Positions 17,570-26,333 of a DNA stretch of 64,000 nucleotides are shown one piece after another. The notes under the pieces were generated by a model, which was not told the origin of the DNA, made no database searches, and saw nothing but the letters and a program-made list of their open reading frames with translations. Both the position numbers and the translations under genes were made by a program. Source of the DNA: Pseudomonas viridiflava (GTDB lineage: Bacteria > Pseudomonadota > Gammaproteobacteria > Pseudomonadales > Pseudomonadaceae). The stretch covers positions 186,001 to 250,000 of the forward strand of contig NZ_UPSE01000306.1 in NCBI RefSeq assembly GCF_900573885.1. Direction: 5' to 3'. The first letter of the stretch is position 1. The number at the start of each line of letters is the position of its first letter.

Positions 17570-17971
17570 TTAACGCGCAGTAATCACCGAAAGCTTGGTA
17601 ATCCCTGCCCGTTCAATCGAAGCCATGGCCTTGGCCACCTGGCCGTAGTCGACTTTTTCATCGGCCTGCAATTGCACGCGCAATTCGGCGTCTTTGGCCT
17701 TGGCGGTTTCCAGGCTGGTTTGCAGCAAGTCAGCCTGGATTTCGTCTTTGTTCAAGAACACTTTGCCGGCGCCGTCGATGCTGACCACCAGCGGGTCTTT
17801 CTGCTCGACCGGCGCCACAGCTTCGGTTTTTGGCAGGTTGATCGGGATGGCATTGGTCAGCAGCGGCGCGGTAACGATAAACACCACCAGCAGCACCAAC
17901 ATCACGTCCACCAGCGGCGTTACGTTGATTTCGCTGAGCACTTCATCGCTGTCTTGAGTGGAGAACGCCAT
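17570..17971 (-). CDS. exbD: ExbD, TonB-system proton-channel subunit
   Basis: The 133-residue protein has a short cytoplasmic N-terminus (EVLSEINVTPLVDVMLVLLVVFIV), one membrane helix at about 15-38 with the essential Asp in PLVDVML, and a periplasmic C-terminal domain. With ExbB it forms the proton-driven motor that energises TonB. The start ATG abuts the exbB stop (shared base 17971), indicating translational coupling. The gene order tonB-exbB-exbD is intact. Confidence 0.94.
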   Translation of the reverse strand: MAFSTQDSDEVLSEINVTPLVDVMLVLLVVFIVTAPLLTNAIPINLPKTEAVAPVEQKDPLVVSIDGAGKVFLNKDEIQADLLQTSLETAKAKDAELRVQLQADEKVDYGQVAKAMASIERAGITKLSVITAR

Positions 17972-18678
17972 TACGAGGCCTCCTTCACTTTCTGCGGTGC
18001 GGCTTTACCGCCAGGCAGTTGAATAAGCTTGAACGCGGACTTCTGCGCCAGGCTGTAGAAGTCGTGGGCGAAGTCGTCCAGATCAGCCGAGTTGAGTTTC
18101 AGGCGACGCAGAAAGTAGTTGTAAACCAGCACCGCCGGCACGGCGACAGCGATGCCCACGCCGGTAGCCACCAGCGCAGCACCAATCGGGCCGGCCACGG
18201 TTTCCAGGCTGGCGGAGCCGGCCAGGCTGATGCCTTTGAGCGCTTCCATGATCCCCCACACGGTGCCGAACAGACCGATAAAGGGCGAGGTGCTGCCGAT
18301 GGAAGCAACCACCGCCAGACCCGATTCCAGCGAACGGCGCTCACGTTGAATTTGCTGACGCAGGGCGCGCTCGAGGCGGTCCTGGTGATTGATCGCCTGG
18401 CTCAGGTCCTGGGCGTGCTCTTGCACCTGAATCGCGCCAAAGCCGGCTTGGGCAACACGGGAGACGGCGCCGGGCTGGGAGTTCACCAGCTCCGCCGCAC
18501 CATCGAGGCTGGAGGCACCCCAAAATAGCTTCTGAAACTTGCGATCCTGGCGCTTGAGACGCCCGAATTGCAGGGCCTTCAGCAGGGCCAGGCCCCAGGT
18601 CACAACAGAGAAACCGACCAGCAGCCAGATGACCGCGCTTTCAATCGACTCGAGGGGGGATGTGGCCAATACGCTCAT
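17971..18678 (-). CDS. exbB: ExbB, TonB-system motor subunit (MotA/TolQ/ExbB family)
   Basis: The 235-residue protein has three membrane helices (about residues 12-32, 128-150, 160-185) and the conserved MotA/TolQ/ExbB region GTVWGIMEALKGISLAG with later GPIGAALVATGVGIAVAVPAVLVYN. It forms the pentameric core of the proton channel with ExbD. It follows tonB with a 41-bp gap and overlaps the exbD start by one base. It could instead be TolQ, but the tonB neighbour settles it. Confidence 0.94.
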   Translation of the reverse strand: MSVLATSPLESIESAVIWLLVGFSVVTWGLALLKALQFGRLKRQDRKFQKLFWGASSLDGAAELVNSQPGAVSRVAQAGFGAIQVQEHAQDLSQAINHQDRLERALRQQIQRERRSLESGLAVVASIGSTSPFIGLFGTVWGIMEALKGISLAGSASLETVAGPIGAALVATGVGIAVAVPAVLVYNYFLRRLKLNSADLDDFAHDFYSLAQKSAFKLIQLPGGKAAPQKVKEAS

Positions 18679-18719
18679 GATTCAACTCTCTCTATAAATT
18701 CGCTAATGCGTGGTCGCTG

Positions 18720-19538
18720 TCAGTGCAACTTGAAGCCGATCGGCACGCTGACCCAACCGTCTCGCGCCACATCGCCCTGTTTGGACGGCACAAACGACCA
18801 GCGCTTGACCGCCTGTACGGCTGCGTTGTCCAGCAGCTCGCGGCCGCTGGAGGTTTGAATCTGAATTTCTGCCGGGCTGCCGCTGGCCAGTACATGCACC
18901 CGCAACACCACCGTGCCTTCCCAACCGCGACGCTGGGCCAGCGACGGGTATTCCGGCGCCGGGTTTTTCAAATACGCCGCGTTGGCGGACGGCGGTGTCA
19001 CCGGCGCCGGAGCCGGTGGCGCAGGGGGCGCCGGTGCGGCAACAGGCGGCGGTGCCGGTGCCGGAGGCGGCGGCTCCACGGCTTTGGGTGCAGGCTTGGG
19101 CACCGGTTTTGGCGGCGGTGTCGGCTTGGGTTTGGGAACAGGTTTTGGCGCCGGCTTGGCGGCCAACTCATCCACCACAGGCGGTGGTGGCGGCGGCGGT
19201 TCGACCACGGGCTGGGGCGGCGGCGGTGGTGGCGGTTCCACAACCGGTGGAGCCGGCCGGGTGAACTCGATTTCCATGGGCGGAATTTCCGGCGGCACCA
19301 CGGGCAACGGCGCCGTCGTCTGCTGGTTAAGCCAGTAAATCAGGCTGCCGTGGGCGACCACCGCGAGCACCGCCAGCAGGAACTTTTCCCGCCGACTCAA
19401 CGCTCCCTCTGGCGCCACATGGTGACGGCGGCTCTGGGCCAGCGGCTCGCGGTGGCGATGACCGAGGTCGACCAGATCCGCGCTTGCCGGCGCCTGCCAC
19501 TGCCGCTGCGCTGCTGCGGCGGATCGAATATTGCCCAT
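18720..19538 (-). CDS. tonB: TonB, energy transducer to outer-membrane receptors
   Basis: The 272-residue protein has a cytoplasmic extension of about 50 residues, a membrane helix at about 52-70 containing the conserved His (VVAHGSLIYWL), a long proline/lysine spacer (about 80-185) and a C-terminal TonB domain with YPSLAQRRGWEGTVVLRVHV. It carries energy from ExbBD to receptors such as the one at 42386-44611. I chose the ATG at 19536-19538 because GAGGAG lies 6-7 bp upstream. The reading to 19646 has no ribosome site. The N-terminal extension resembles P. aeruginosa TonB1. Confidence 0.92.
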   Translation of the reverse strand: MGNIRSAAAAQRQWQAPASADLVDLGHRHREPLAQSRRHHVAPEGALSRREKFLLAVLAVVAHGSLIYWLNQQTTAPLPVVPPEIPPMEIEFTRPAPPVVEPPPPPPPQPVVEPPPPPPPVVDELAAKPAPKPVPKPKPTPPPKPVPKPAPKAVEPPPPAPAPPPVAAPAPPAPPAPAPVTPPSANAAYLKNPAPEYPSLAQRRGWEGTVVLRVHVLASGSPAEIQIQTSSGRELLDNAAVQAVKRWSFVPSKQGDVARDGWVSVPIGFKLH

Positions 19539-19916
19539 GTAAAGCTCCTCAAAATCGCGTTTGGCGCGGGTCAACAGCGCGGTGACCAGCGCGCGCCCTG
19601 CCCGGCCAGTAGCCGTTGCAGAGCGGTTCAACGTGTTGGGCGCCATGATTGAGGAGCGCGCTTATCTCAAAAAGTAACTTTTAAATCTTTTCTAATAACT
19701 CAATGGAATTTAAATGTATAAGTCATTGATTTAGATGACTTTAATTTCACGAAAGCCTAACAGGCATAAAAAACATGCTTTGCAGGCATCAATTCAGGCC
19801 CGCGCGCCGTTAGCGCACAAATACACCGAACCTAAATCCTGGCCCTGTCGTCTACTTTCTTACTTGCAGTCAGGTAGGAAACCGCCCATGTCCCTTTATT
19901 ACCAAGGCCGCAGGCC
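19539..19916. other. Divergent promoter region between tonB and the DUF421 gene
   Basis: This 378-bp stretch has an AT-rich core at about 19670-19750 that should hold the promoters of both directions. I see no convincing Fur box. A 10-codon reading frame at 19888-19920 has its own AGGAAA site and overlaps the DUF421 start codon by four bases. Confidence 0.5.
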
Positions 19917-20609
19917 ATGACCGCTTTCGATTGGCAGCGGATGCTGATCGACGAGCTGCCCGTACCGTTTTTGCTCGAAGTCACGGTGCGCACGCTATTC
20001 GCTTATCTGCTGGTGTTCACCTTCCTGAAAGTGTCGGGACGGCGCAACGTTCGCCAGTTGTCGCTGTTTGAACTGGTGGTGATTCTCACGCTCGGTTCAG
20101 CCGCTGGTGACGTGACCTTCTACGACGACGTACCGCTGCTGCCCATTGCGGTGGTGTTCGCCACGCTGCTCATCCTCTACCGCATCACCACTTACACCAT
20201 GGAACGCCTGCCGCGTTTTGGCGACTGGCTGGAGGGCCGGCCGGCCCTCGTCATCGAAAACGGCGTGTGCGATGTGGCCTCGCTGGAGCGCAAGAACATT
20301 TCCACGGATGAGTTCTTTATGGAGCTGCGTCAGAAAGGCGTCGAACACCTTGGGCAGGTGCGCATCGGCATCATGGAAACCAACGGTGACGTCAGCCTGT
20401 ACTTCCAGCCCGAAGACCAAGTGCGGCCGGGGTTGTCTGTGCTGCCCACGCCGTTACGCCATCAGTATCGACACGTGCCTGCCAGCGGCTTGTACGCCTG
20501 CACCTGGTGCGGCGACACCGCCCACCTGGAAGCCGGTGTCGATCACGCCTGCGGGCGCTGCAACCACGATGAGTGGAGCGAAGCCATCAACACCCCGAGG
20601 CAAACCTGA
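19917..20609 (+). CDS. DUF421 (YetF-type) membrane protein with a C-terminal CxxC pair
   Basis: The 230-residue protein has three membrane segments in the first 95 residues (TLFAYLLVFTFLKVSGRRNVRQLSLFELVVILTLGSAAGD is the DUF421 core), then the cytoplasmic YetF-like domain with the GRPALVIENG and FFMELRQKG phrases. The C-terminal 30 residues contain CTWC and CGRC, which could bind zinc. The family has no proven biochemical role. The start ATG overlaps a 10-codon upstream frame. The topoisomerase gene follows after 2 bp, so the two are probably co-transcribed. Confidence 0.83.
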   Translation: MTAFDWQRMLIDELPVPFLLEVTVRTLFAYLLVFTFLKVSGRRNVRQLSLFELVVILTLGSAAGDVTFYDDVPLLPIAVVFATLLILYRITTYTMERLPRFGDWLEGRPALVIENGVCDVASLERKNISTDEFFMELRQKGVEHLGQVRIGIMETNGDVSLYFQPEDQVRPGLSVLPTPLRHQYRHVPASGLYACTWCGDTAHLEAGVDHACGRCNHDEWSEAINTPRQT

Positions 20610-20611
20610 CC

Positions 20612-21718
20612 ATGACCAGCGCCATCAAGCCCGACGTATTGCCGCTGGCCAAAGGCCAACGACCGCTGCCCGACGACGAAGGCGGCGACACCGGCACCCT
20701 GCTCTGCCCCACGCTGCCGCCTGACCTGAACTATGTCGACGACCGTCAGCCAGGGTTCAGACGCCGCAAGCTGCGCGGCAAGTTCGTTTACTTCGACCTG
20801 AACGGCGAGCGCATCCGCGATCCGGAGGAGATCCAGCGCATCAACAAACTGGCGATTCCGCCGGCCTATGAAGACGTGTGGATCTGCCCCGACCCGAAGG
20901 GCCACTTGCAGGCGACAGGCCGCGATGCCCGTGGGCGCAAGCAGTACCGCTATCACCCGCGCTGGCGGGAAATTCGCGATGCCGACAAATACGAGCGTCT
21001 GCTGGAATTCGGCCGCGCATTACCCAAACTGCGCACGCGCATCGAAGAACACCTGCAGTTGCCCGGCTTGGGCCACGACAAAGTGGTTGCCACAGTGGTG
21101 GCGCTGCTCGACTCCACGCTTATTCGGGTGGGTAACACCCAGTACGCCCGCGACAATAAATCCTTTGGCCTGACCACCCTGCGCAACCGCCATGTCGAGG
21201 TGAAAGGCGCGGGTATCCGTTTCCATTTCCGGGGCAAAAGCGGCGTTGAACACGAAGTGAGCCTGCAACACCCACGCCTGGCGCGAATCGTCCGCCGCTG
21301 CCGCGAACTGCCCGGCCAGCACCTGTTTCAGTACCTGGACGACGACGGCCAGCGACGCGTGGTGGCCTCATCCGACATCAACCAATACCTGCAGGAACAC
21401 AGCGGCAGCGACTTCACCGCCAAGGACTACCGCACCTGGGCCGGGACCGCTCTGGCCCTGGACCGGCTGCGCCAGTTACCCCACGAAGAACGCTCCGCCA
21501 CTGAACAGAAACGGCTGATCAACGAAGTGATCAAGGATGTCGCCAGCCAGCTCGGCAACACCCCGGCCATTTGCCGTAAATGTTATGTGCACCCGGCCGT
21601 GCTGGAACATTTCATCGCCGGTGAGCTGACCTCGTTGAGCAAGGCGCGCACCCGCAAAGGTTTGCGTGATGAAGAAACAACGTTGATGCGGTTTTTGGAG
21701 CAGTTGAATCCGCAGTGA
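20612..21718 (+). CDS. Type IB DNA topoisomerase
   Basis: The 368-residue protein is a bacterial (poxvirus-like) topoisomerase IB. The N-terminal beta domain has PPAYEDVWICPDPKGHLQATG. The catalytic domain has STLIRVGN (Arg172), KDYRTWAGT (Arg274) and the nucleophile Tyr325 in CRKCYVHP. It relaxes supercoils through a 3'-phosphotyrosine link. The ATG at 20612 is 2 bp after the DUF421 stop; I rejected the upstream in-frame start at 20573 because it lies inside that gene. Confidence 0.93.
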   Translation: MTSAIKPDVLPLAKGQRPLPDDEGGDTGTLLCPTLPPDLNYVDDRQPGFRRRKLRGKFVYFDLNGERIRDPEEIQRINKLAIPPAYEDVWICPDPKGHLQATGRDARGRKQYRYHPRWREIRDADKYERLLEFGRALPKLRTRIEEHLQLPGLGHDKVVATVVALLDSTLIRVGNTQYARDNKSFGLTTLRNRHVEVKGAGIRFHFRGKSGVEHEVSLQHPRLARIVRRCRELPGQHLFQYLDDDGQRRVVASSDINQYLQEHSGSDFTAKDYRTWAGTALALDRLRQLPHEERSATEQKRLINEVIKDVASQLGNTPAICRKCYVHPAVLEHFIAGELTSLSKARTRKGLRDEETTLMRFLEQLNPQ

Positions 21719-21745
21719 GCGCTCCAAAAGTGTATGGGACCTCCG

Positions 21746-21780
21746 TAGGTTGGGTTGAGCTGCAAGCGAAGCACAACGTG
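21746..21780. repeat. Single GTAGGTTGGG-family repeat unit
   Basis: One unit reading CGTAGGTTGGGTTGAGC then GCGAAGCACAACG. It is unpaired, between the topoisomerase gene and the GlxA-type regulator. Confidence 0.65.
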
Positions 21781-21903
21781 CCCCTGACGTTAACCCCACC
21801 CCACTCCTGAAAGAAAAAATGGCAATATCTGTGGGCTTATTGTCATTGTTGCCAGCGACCTCGCGCGACAGAATGGCGCCATCGTCTAGAAGGTGCCTCG
21901 CCC

Positions 21904-22944
21904 ATGGCCATCTCTCACTCCCTCGAGCAACCGCGTACCGTCGCCTGCCTGGTTTACCCGCATGTAATGAGTCTCGACGTGGCCGGCCCGATGCAGGTAT
22001 TCGCCTCAGCCAATGTGGAACGCGGCCGTCAGGGCTTGCCGGCTTTCTATGAGCTTTTGCTGGTTGGCGCTGACCTCACGCCTGTAGCCACCTCAGCCGG
22101 TATGCGTTTATGTGTCGACCGGCCCTGGCGCGAGCTGGACCTGACGCGCCTCGACACCTTGCTGGTACCAGGCGGCCTCGGCGTAAACGAGCAAATGCTG
22201 GATGCGCCCTTGCTGGAGTGGTTGCACCGCGCCGAACCGCAGGTGCGGCGGCTAGGTTCGATCTGTTCCGGCGCGCTGATTCTGGCCGCCGCCGGTATCC
22301 TCGACGGGCGTCAGGCGACCACCCACTGGGCCGATGTCGACGAGCTGCGCGAATGCTTTCCCTCCGTGCGAATCGAAAGCGACCGACTGCATACCTTCGA
22401 CCCGCGCAATCTGGACGGCGACAGCCACGTGTTCACCTCAGCCGGCGTCACGGCTGGTATCGATCTGGCGTTGGCGTTGATCGAAGCCGATCTGGGTCGG
22501 GCAATGGCCTTGAGCGTAGCGCGACGTCTGGTGATGTTCCTGCGCCGCCCCGGCGGCCAGACCCAATTCAGCGCCCTGCTCACTCCGGAGCCCAGCCGCG
22601 TGCCACGCCTGGCTGCACTGCTCGACTGGCTGCCGGCCAACCTGGGTGCGGACTTGTCGCTGGAAGCGTTGGCGTACCAGGCGAACATGACGCCGCGCAC
22701 CTTGTCGCGCGTATTCACTCAGGAACTGGGCATGGGTCCCGGCCGCTATGTGGAACGGGTGCGCCTGGAAGCCGCGCGTGTATTACTGCAAGACGCCCAG
22801 GCCTCGATTGCCACCGTGGCGCGCTTGACCGGTTTCGGTCATCCGGAAAACCTGCGCCGAACCTTTCACAAGCACCTGGCGGTCAGCCCACAGGAATATT
22901 CCCAGCGCTTTGGCGACGCCGGCCAGCGCGAGCCGGCGCTATAA
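21904..22944 (+). CDS. GlxA-family transcriptional regulator (DJ-1/PfpI domain plus AraC HTH)
   Basis: The 346-residue protein has a class I amidotransferase-like domain at about residues 12-195 (LVPGGLGVN, and RLGSICSGALILAAAGIL with the cysteine elbow) and an AraC-type double helix-turn-helix at about 235-340 (LSLEALAYQANMTPRTLSRVFTQELG, then IATVARLTGFGHPENLRRTFHKHL). The first domain probably senses a small ligand. The downstream DUF1272 and MFS genes on the same strand are candidate targets or operon members. A TGGCAA/TTGCCA pair at 21830-21854 lies just upstream and could be its own site. Confidence 0.9.
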   Translation: MAISHSLEQPRTVACLVYPHVMSLDVAGPMQVFASANVERGRQGLPAFYELLLVGADLTPVATSAGMRLCVDRPWRELDLTRLDTLLVPGGLGVNEQMLDAPLLEWLHRAEPQVRRLGSICSGALILAAAGILDGRQATTHWADVDELRECFPSVRIESDRLHTFDPRNLDGDSHVFTSAGVTAGIDLALALIEADLGRAMALSVARRLVMFLRRPGGQTQFSALLTPEPSRVPRLAALLDWLPANLGADLSLEALAYQANMTPRTLSRVFTQELGMGPGRYVERVRLEAARVLLQDAQASIATVARLTGFGHPENLRRTFHKHLAVSPQEYSQRFGDAGQREPAL

Positions 22945-22988
22945 GCTCGGCGCCATTCTCTCCATTTCCCACCCTCAAGGACTGCACC

Positions 22989-23237
22989 ATGCTCGAACTC
23001 CGCCCAAGCTGTGAATGCTGCGACCGCGACCTGCCACCCGACTCGGTAGCCGCGCGCATCTGCACCTTTGAATGCACCTTTTGCCAGGCGTGCGCCGACA
23101 CCCACCTGAAGGGCGAATGCCCGAACTGCGGTGGCGAACTGCTGCAACGCCCACGTCGTCCCGCCGCAAAACTGCTGAACAACCCGGCTTCCACCGAACG
23201 CGTCTACAAACCTGCTGGCTGCGCCAAAGCCAGCTGA
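22989..23237 (+). CDS. DUF1272 cysteine-rich zinc-ribbon-like protein
   Basis: The 82-residue protein carries eight cysteines in its first half (CECC, C24, CTFC, C35, CPNC), the pattern of DUF1272. It very likely binds zinc. No function is established. An AAGGA site precedes the ATG at 22989. It sits between the regulator and an MFS exporter with short gaps (44 and 26 bp), which suggests a common transcript. Confidence 0.88.
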   Translation: MLELRPSCECCDRDLPPDSVAARICTFECTFCQACADTHLKGECPNCGGELLQRPRRPAAKLLNNPASTERVYKPAGCAKAS

Positions 23238-23263
23238 TACCTGCCTCGTCCAAGGAAATCACC

Positions 23264-24439
23264 ATGTTGCTGCTGCGCAATGCTTCCGTTCGGCTGCTGT
23301 TTGCCGGGCAGGCCCTGTATTGGTCTTGCTCGCTGATCGGCATCACCCTGACCTCGCTGGTCGGGCTGCAACTGGCGCCGAGCAATGTGCTTGCCACCCT
23401 GCCCCTGGCGCTGCTGGTGCTCGGCAATCTGCTGGCCGTGCAGCCGTTGTCGCTGTTTATGCAGCGCCATGGTCGACGGCCCGGGCTGATGCTTGGCGCC
23501 GCCTGTGGCGTATTCGGCGGCTTGCTTAGTGCCCTGGGCGTATGGGTCGGTGACTTCACCGTGTTCTGCATCGGCGCGTTGCCTATCGGTGCTTATCAGG
23601 CCTCGGCCATGTACTACCGCTTCGCCGCGCTGGAAGCGGTAGATGAAACCCAGAAAGGCCGCGCTACCGCCTACGTGGTGGGCGGCGGCGTGCTGGCAGC
23701 CTTGATGGCGCCGAGCCTGGCGCTGTGGTCGCGCGGCGCGCTGGGCACGCCGTATCTAGGTGCGTACCTGGCCATTGCAGCACTGGCTGCCGTCGGCTTG
23801 CTCCTGCTTAGCCGACTGCGCGAAGGCGCGGCTCCTGCGCCGGGCAAGGCAGGCTTCGCCGCCATGCGTGAATTGCTGGCCCGGCCGGTGGTGCGCGCAG
23901 CGGTCGCCACCACAGCAATCGGCCATGGCTTGATGGTGCTGGTCATGAACGCAACACCTTTGGCCATGAGTTTCTGTGGCTTCGATGTGGCCGTAAGCGC
24001 GGGTGTTATTCAGTGGCACATGCTCGGCATGTTTCTTCCGGCATTTGTCGCAGGGCCTCTGGTCGACCACCTCGGTAGCCGCCGGGTCGCCGTACTGGGC
24101 GGCAGCATCCTGCTCGCCAGCGCCGGGGTCGCGCTTGCCGGCTTGAGCCAGGGGCATTTTCTGGTGAGCTCGTTCCTGCTTGGCCTGGGCTGGAACCTGG
24201 CGCTGATCGCCGGCACCACCTTGCTCGCCGAAGGCCATACCGCCAGCGAACGCGGCCAGGCGCAGGGCGTCATGGAACTGGTCAACGGCTCCACAGCCGC
24301 CTGCGCCTCGTTTGCTTCGGGCGCCTTGATCACCGGCCTGGGCTGGACGGCGATCAATATCGGCGTAGTGCCGCTGGTTGGCGTGGCGCTGGTCATGCTG
24401 TGGCCGGCCAGAAAGCCACACCAGGTTCCACTCCTTTAA
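23264..24439 (+). CDS. MFS transporter
   Basis: The 391-residue protein has twelve hydrophobic segments and an MFS layout (FMQRHGRRPGLMLGAACG is the loop between helices 2 and 3). Substrate cannot be read; its neighbours (GlxA-type regulator, DUF1272) suggest an exporter induced by a small molecule. I chose the ATG at 23264 (AGGAA upstream). The longer reading from 23072 lies inside the DUF1272 gene in another frame. It converges on the chimeric gene at 24436 with a 4-bp overlap. Confidence 0.86.
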   Translation: MLLLRNASVRLLFAGQALYWSCSLIGITLTSLVGLQLAPSNVLATLPLALLVLGNLLAVQPLSLFMQRHGRRPGLMLGAACGVFGGLLSALGVWVGDFTVFCIGALPIGAYQASAMYYRFAALEAVDETQKGRATAYVVGGGVLAALMAPSLALWSRGALGTPYLGAYLAIAALAAVGLLLLSRLREGAAPAPGKAGFAAMRELLARPVVRAAVATTAIGHGLMVLVMNATPLAMSFCGFDVAVSAGVIQWHMLGMFLPAFVAGPLVDHLGSRRVAVLGGSILLASAGVALAGLSQGHFLVSSFLLGLGWNLALIAGTTLLAEGHTASERGQAQGVMELVNGSTAACASFASGALITGLGWTAINIGVVPLVGVALVMLWPARKPHQVPLL

Positions 24440-25959
24440 AGACTATTGAACGGGCTCTGCAGCAAAGGGGTCGGTGAGATCGCGCGCTCACCCGCTCCTT
24501 CGCCGGGGGCTGCCGGCCGAAACTCAAATGCCCCCCCGGCCGATTGCCAGTAAGTTTTAACCGTGAAGTAGTCCGGGTCGCGGTCCATCTTCAATCCCGC
24601 CAGATTCAGCCATTGCTGTGTATTCGCCAGGCGGGTTCGCTCATCGGCAAACAGGAATACCTTGGTAGGTCGCTGCGGGCCGTAACTTGCCGAGGCCCCG
24701 TCCCGGTAATCCAACCCACCGCCTTCAAGCGCATCAAACACGATGGTGGTCGAGGGGTTCCTCTGCTTCACCAGCTCTATCGCCGCTGATGCGCTGTCGC
24801 CGGCCGCGTTGAGCACCATATGGTTTGTGCTTTTCTTGCGCTGCAAGAGCGGTCCAGCACTACCAGCAACGGGCTTGTACGGCCATTCCTCGCTCATCGG
24901 CGTCTGCAAAGGCCGTTCTGTGCTCAGCGCGAACCATCGGTAAAACTCTTCGCCAGTTTCAATATCGTCAAACATCGAGGTGAGGTCGTATGTCCTGTAT
25001 TCAGGGAGGTCGACCAGCTCCTGCAAGGCCGGACCCAGCAAATTTTCGTGGGTCGGATGGGTTCGAAGATGCTCTGCACCAAAAACCCCCAACACACCCG
25101 GTAACTTATAATGGGGGCGACTGTTAAGCTTTTCCGCCATCGCTAAATTTCTGACCGTGAACTCTTCCGGGTCATCACCCAAATGGTTTTCATACAGTCG
25201 GCCGCTATCGATGAAATCAAACCGGAGGTCGCTATTTATGATAGTGGTGCGCAGGTTTGCGGCGTGAAACTTATGTATTTGCAACGTCTCGTTCGTCAGC
25301 ATCTGCTGTGCAAAATTAAAAAAATTCGTGCGTTTCTCAATTGCATCAAAGTTGCTGAAATAATCATCTAGCGACTCAAACCCTTTAAGTGCAAGCATCC
25401 GTTCAGTCGTGGGGTGACTGGCAAACTCGTAAGAGTCTACGAGCGGCACATCCTCCAGAATAATGCGCCTGGCAGCGCCCTCGGCAATGATCTCCTGAAC
25501 AAGTAACGTTGCCAAAGACGACGTGTGGAGTTCACCAAGAAACACGGGACCCAATTGCAGATCCTGAGCAACCTTGCTTTTTACATGCTGTAAAAACTCA
25601 GCTGCCTCATAGTTGATTAACCCTCGGCTTTGCGCATCCCAAATGAGACTCGGCGAAACATTGGTATTGGCGATTTCAATAACCGGCACACCGTTGGCAG
25701 CAGCGCCCACCGACGTGCCGCCAAAGTTGCGGTCCAGCAGAATCTCCGCCGCAGCCCAACCGGGCGCCGCAGCCAGCAGCACGGAAAGCACGAGGCGTTT
25801 TAACGACAGGATGGGAGGAATCAACGGAACGGGGGCCGCTGAACAGACTTTCTGCTGCCCCGGCTTGCGCTGGGCCGTGGTGATTTCGGCAACCGGAATC
25901 AGGAAGCCAAGCGGCTTGCTGAAGATAAGGCGAAAGCAGTGCTTGTTCACGACCGACAT
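24436..25959 (-). CDS. Chimeric secreted protein: two-partner-secretion leader fused to a TIKI/ChaN-like domain
   Basis: The 507-residue protein starts like a TpsA exoprotein. Residues 5-29 (NKHCFRLIFSKPLGFLIPVAE) match the extended signal peptide region of haemagglutinin-type exoproteins, a hydrophobic core follows at 55-69, and residues 72-100 (ILLDRN ... NGVPVIEIANTN) match the start of the secretion domain. Then it changes abruptly. Residues 138-326 have two GxxH motifs (GELH, His145; GAEH, His297), an acidic ED at 169-170 and VRN at 269-271. This is the pattern of the TIKI/ChaN/erythromycin-esterase clan, also found in dermonecrotic-toxin modules. The C-terminal 180 residues are unassigned. 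No TpsB gene is nearby. The middle is clearly AT-richer than its neighbours. A GTG at 25950 is an alternative start giving the usual MNKH. Confidence 0.6.
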   Translation of the reverse strand: MSVVNKHCFRLIFSKPLGFLIPVAEITTAQRKPGQQKVCSAAPVPLIPPILSLKRLVLSVLLAAAPGWAAAEILLDRNFGGTSVGAAANGVPVIEIANTNVSPSLIWDAQSRGLINYEAAEFLQHVKSKVAQDLQLGPVFLGELHTSSLATLLVQEIIAEGAARRIILEDVPLVDSYEFASHPTTERMLALKGFESLDDYFSNFDAIEKRTNFFNFAQQMLTNETLQIHKFHAANLRTTIINSDLRFDFIDSGRLYENHLGDDPEEFTVRNLAMAEKLNSRPHYKLPGVLGVFGAEHLRTHPTHENLLGPALQELVDLPEYRTYDLTSMFDDIETGEEFYRWFALSTERPLQTPMSEEWPYKPVAGSAGPLLQRKKSTNHMVLNAAGDSASAAIELVKQRNPSTTIVFDALEGGGLDYRDGASASYGPQRPTKVFLFADERTRLANTQQWLNLAGLKMDRDPDYFTVKTYWQSAGGAFEFRPAAPGEGAGERAISPTPLLQSPFNSL

Positions 25960-26333
25960 CCATTAGCGGGGATAGTCGGTCAACGGTAGAAATGAAATGA
26001 AAGGGAATCTGTAAGACCGCTCGGATAAAAATTCGCCCTGTCACAGATATCAGTGGACGCAATACCTTGCAAACCTGCAGAACCACCTTACAGCCCTGCG
26101 GAAAAATCGCTGCACTACCGTCAGCTCCCGCTTGCAGCGGATCAGAGCCTGAATATGACGAAAAAACGGCTCGTCACATCGCGACTATTCAGATTTGCGA
26201 CCTTTTTCATCATTTCAGCGACTTCATTGTGACTCATGGGTCAACTCCCGCCATCAACACATTGAAGGCCACAGTAGCGAAGACTCGCTCCAGCGGCCGC
26301 TTACTGTTTGGGACCCATCGGAGAAACAACCCC
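25960..26333. other. 374-bp non-coding gap
   Basis: The gap separates the divergent chimeric gene and the small gene at 26334. It should hold both promoters. I see no RNA gene, repeat or convincing operator in it. Confidence 0.5.

Noticed and set aside
19670..19750. Possible Fur box upstream of tonB
   Set aside because: The AT-rich stretch has no adequate match to the GATAATGATAATCATTATC pattern, so I did not annotate one.
22110..23237. Long frame overlapping the GlxA-type gene and reading into DUF1272
   Set aside because: The upstream part is a shifted shadow of the regulator; only the last 82 codons, starting at 22989, are real.
25676..26086. 136-codon minus-strand frame overlapping the start of the chimeric gene
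   Set aside because: It is out of frame with the exoprotein-like leader and shows no domain; the leader match supports the other frame.
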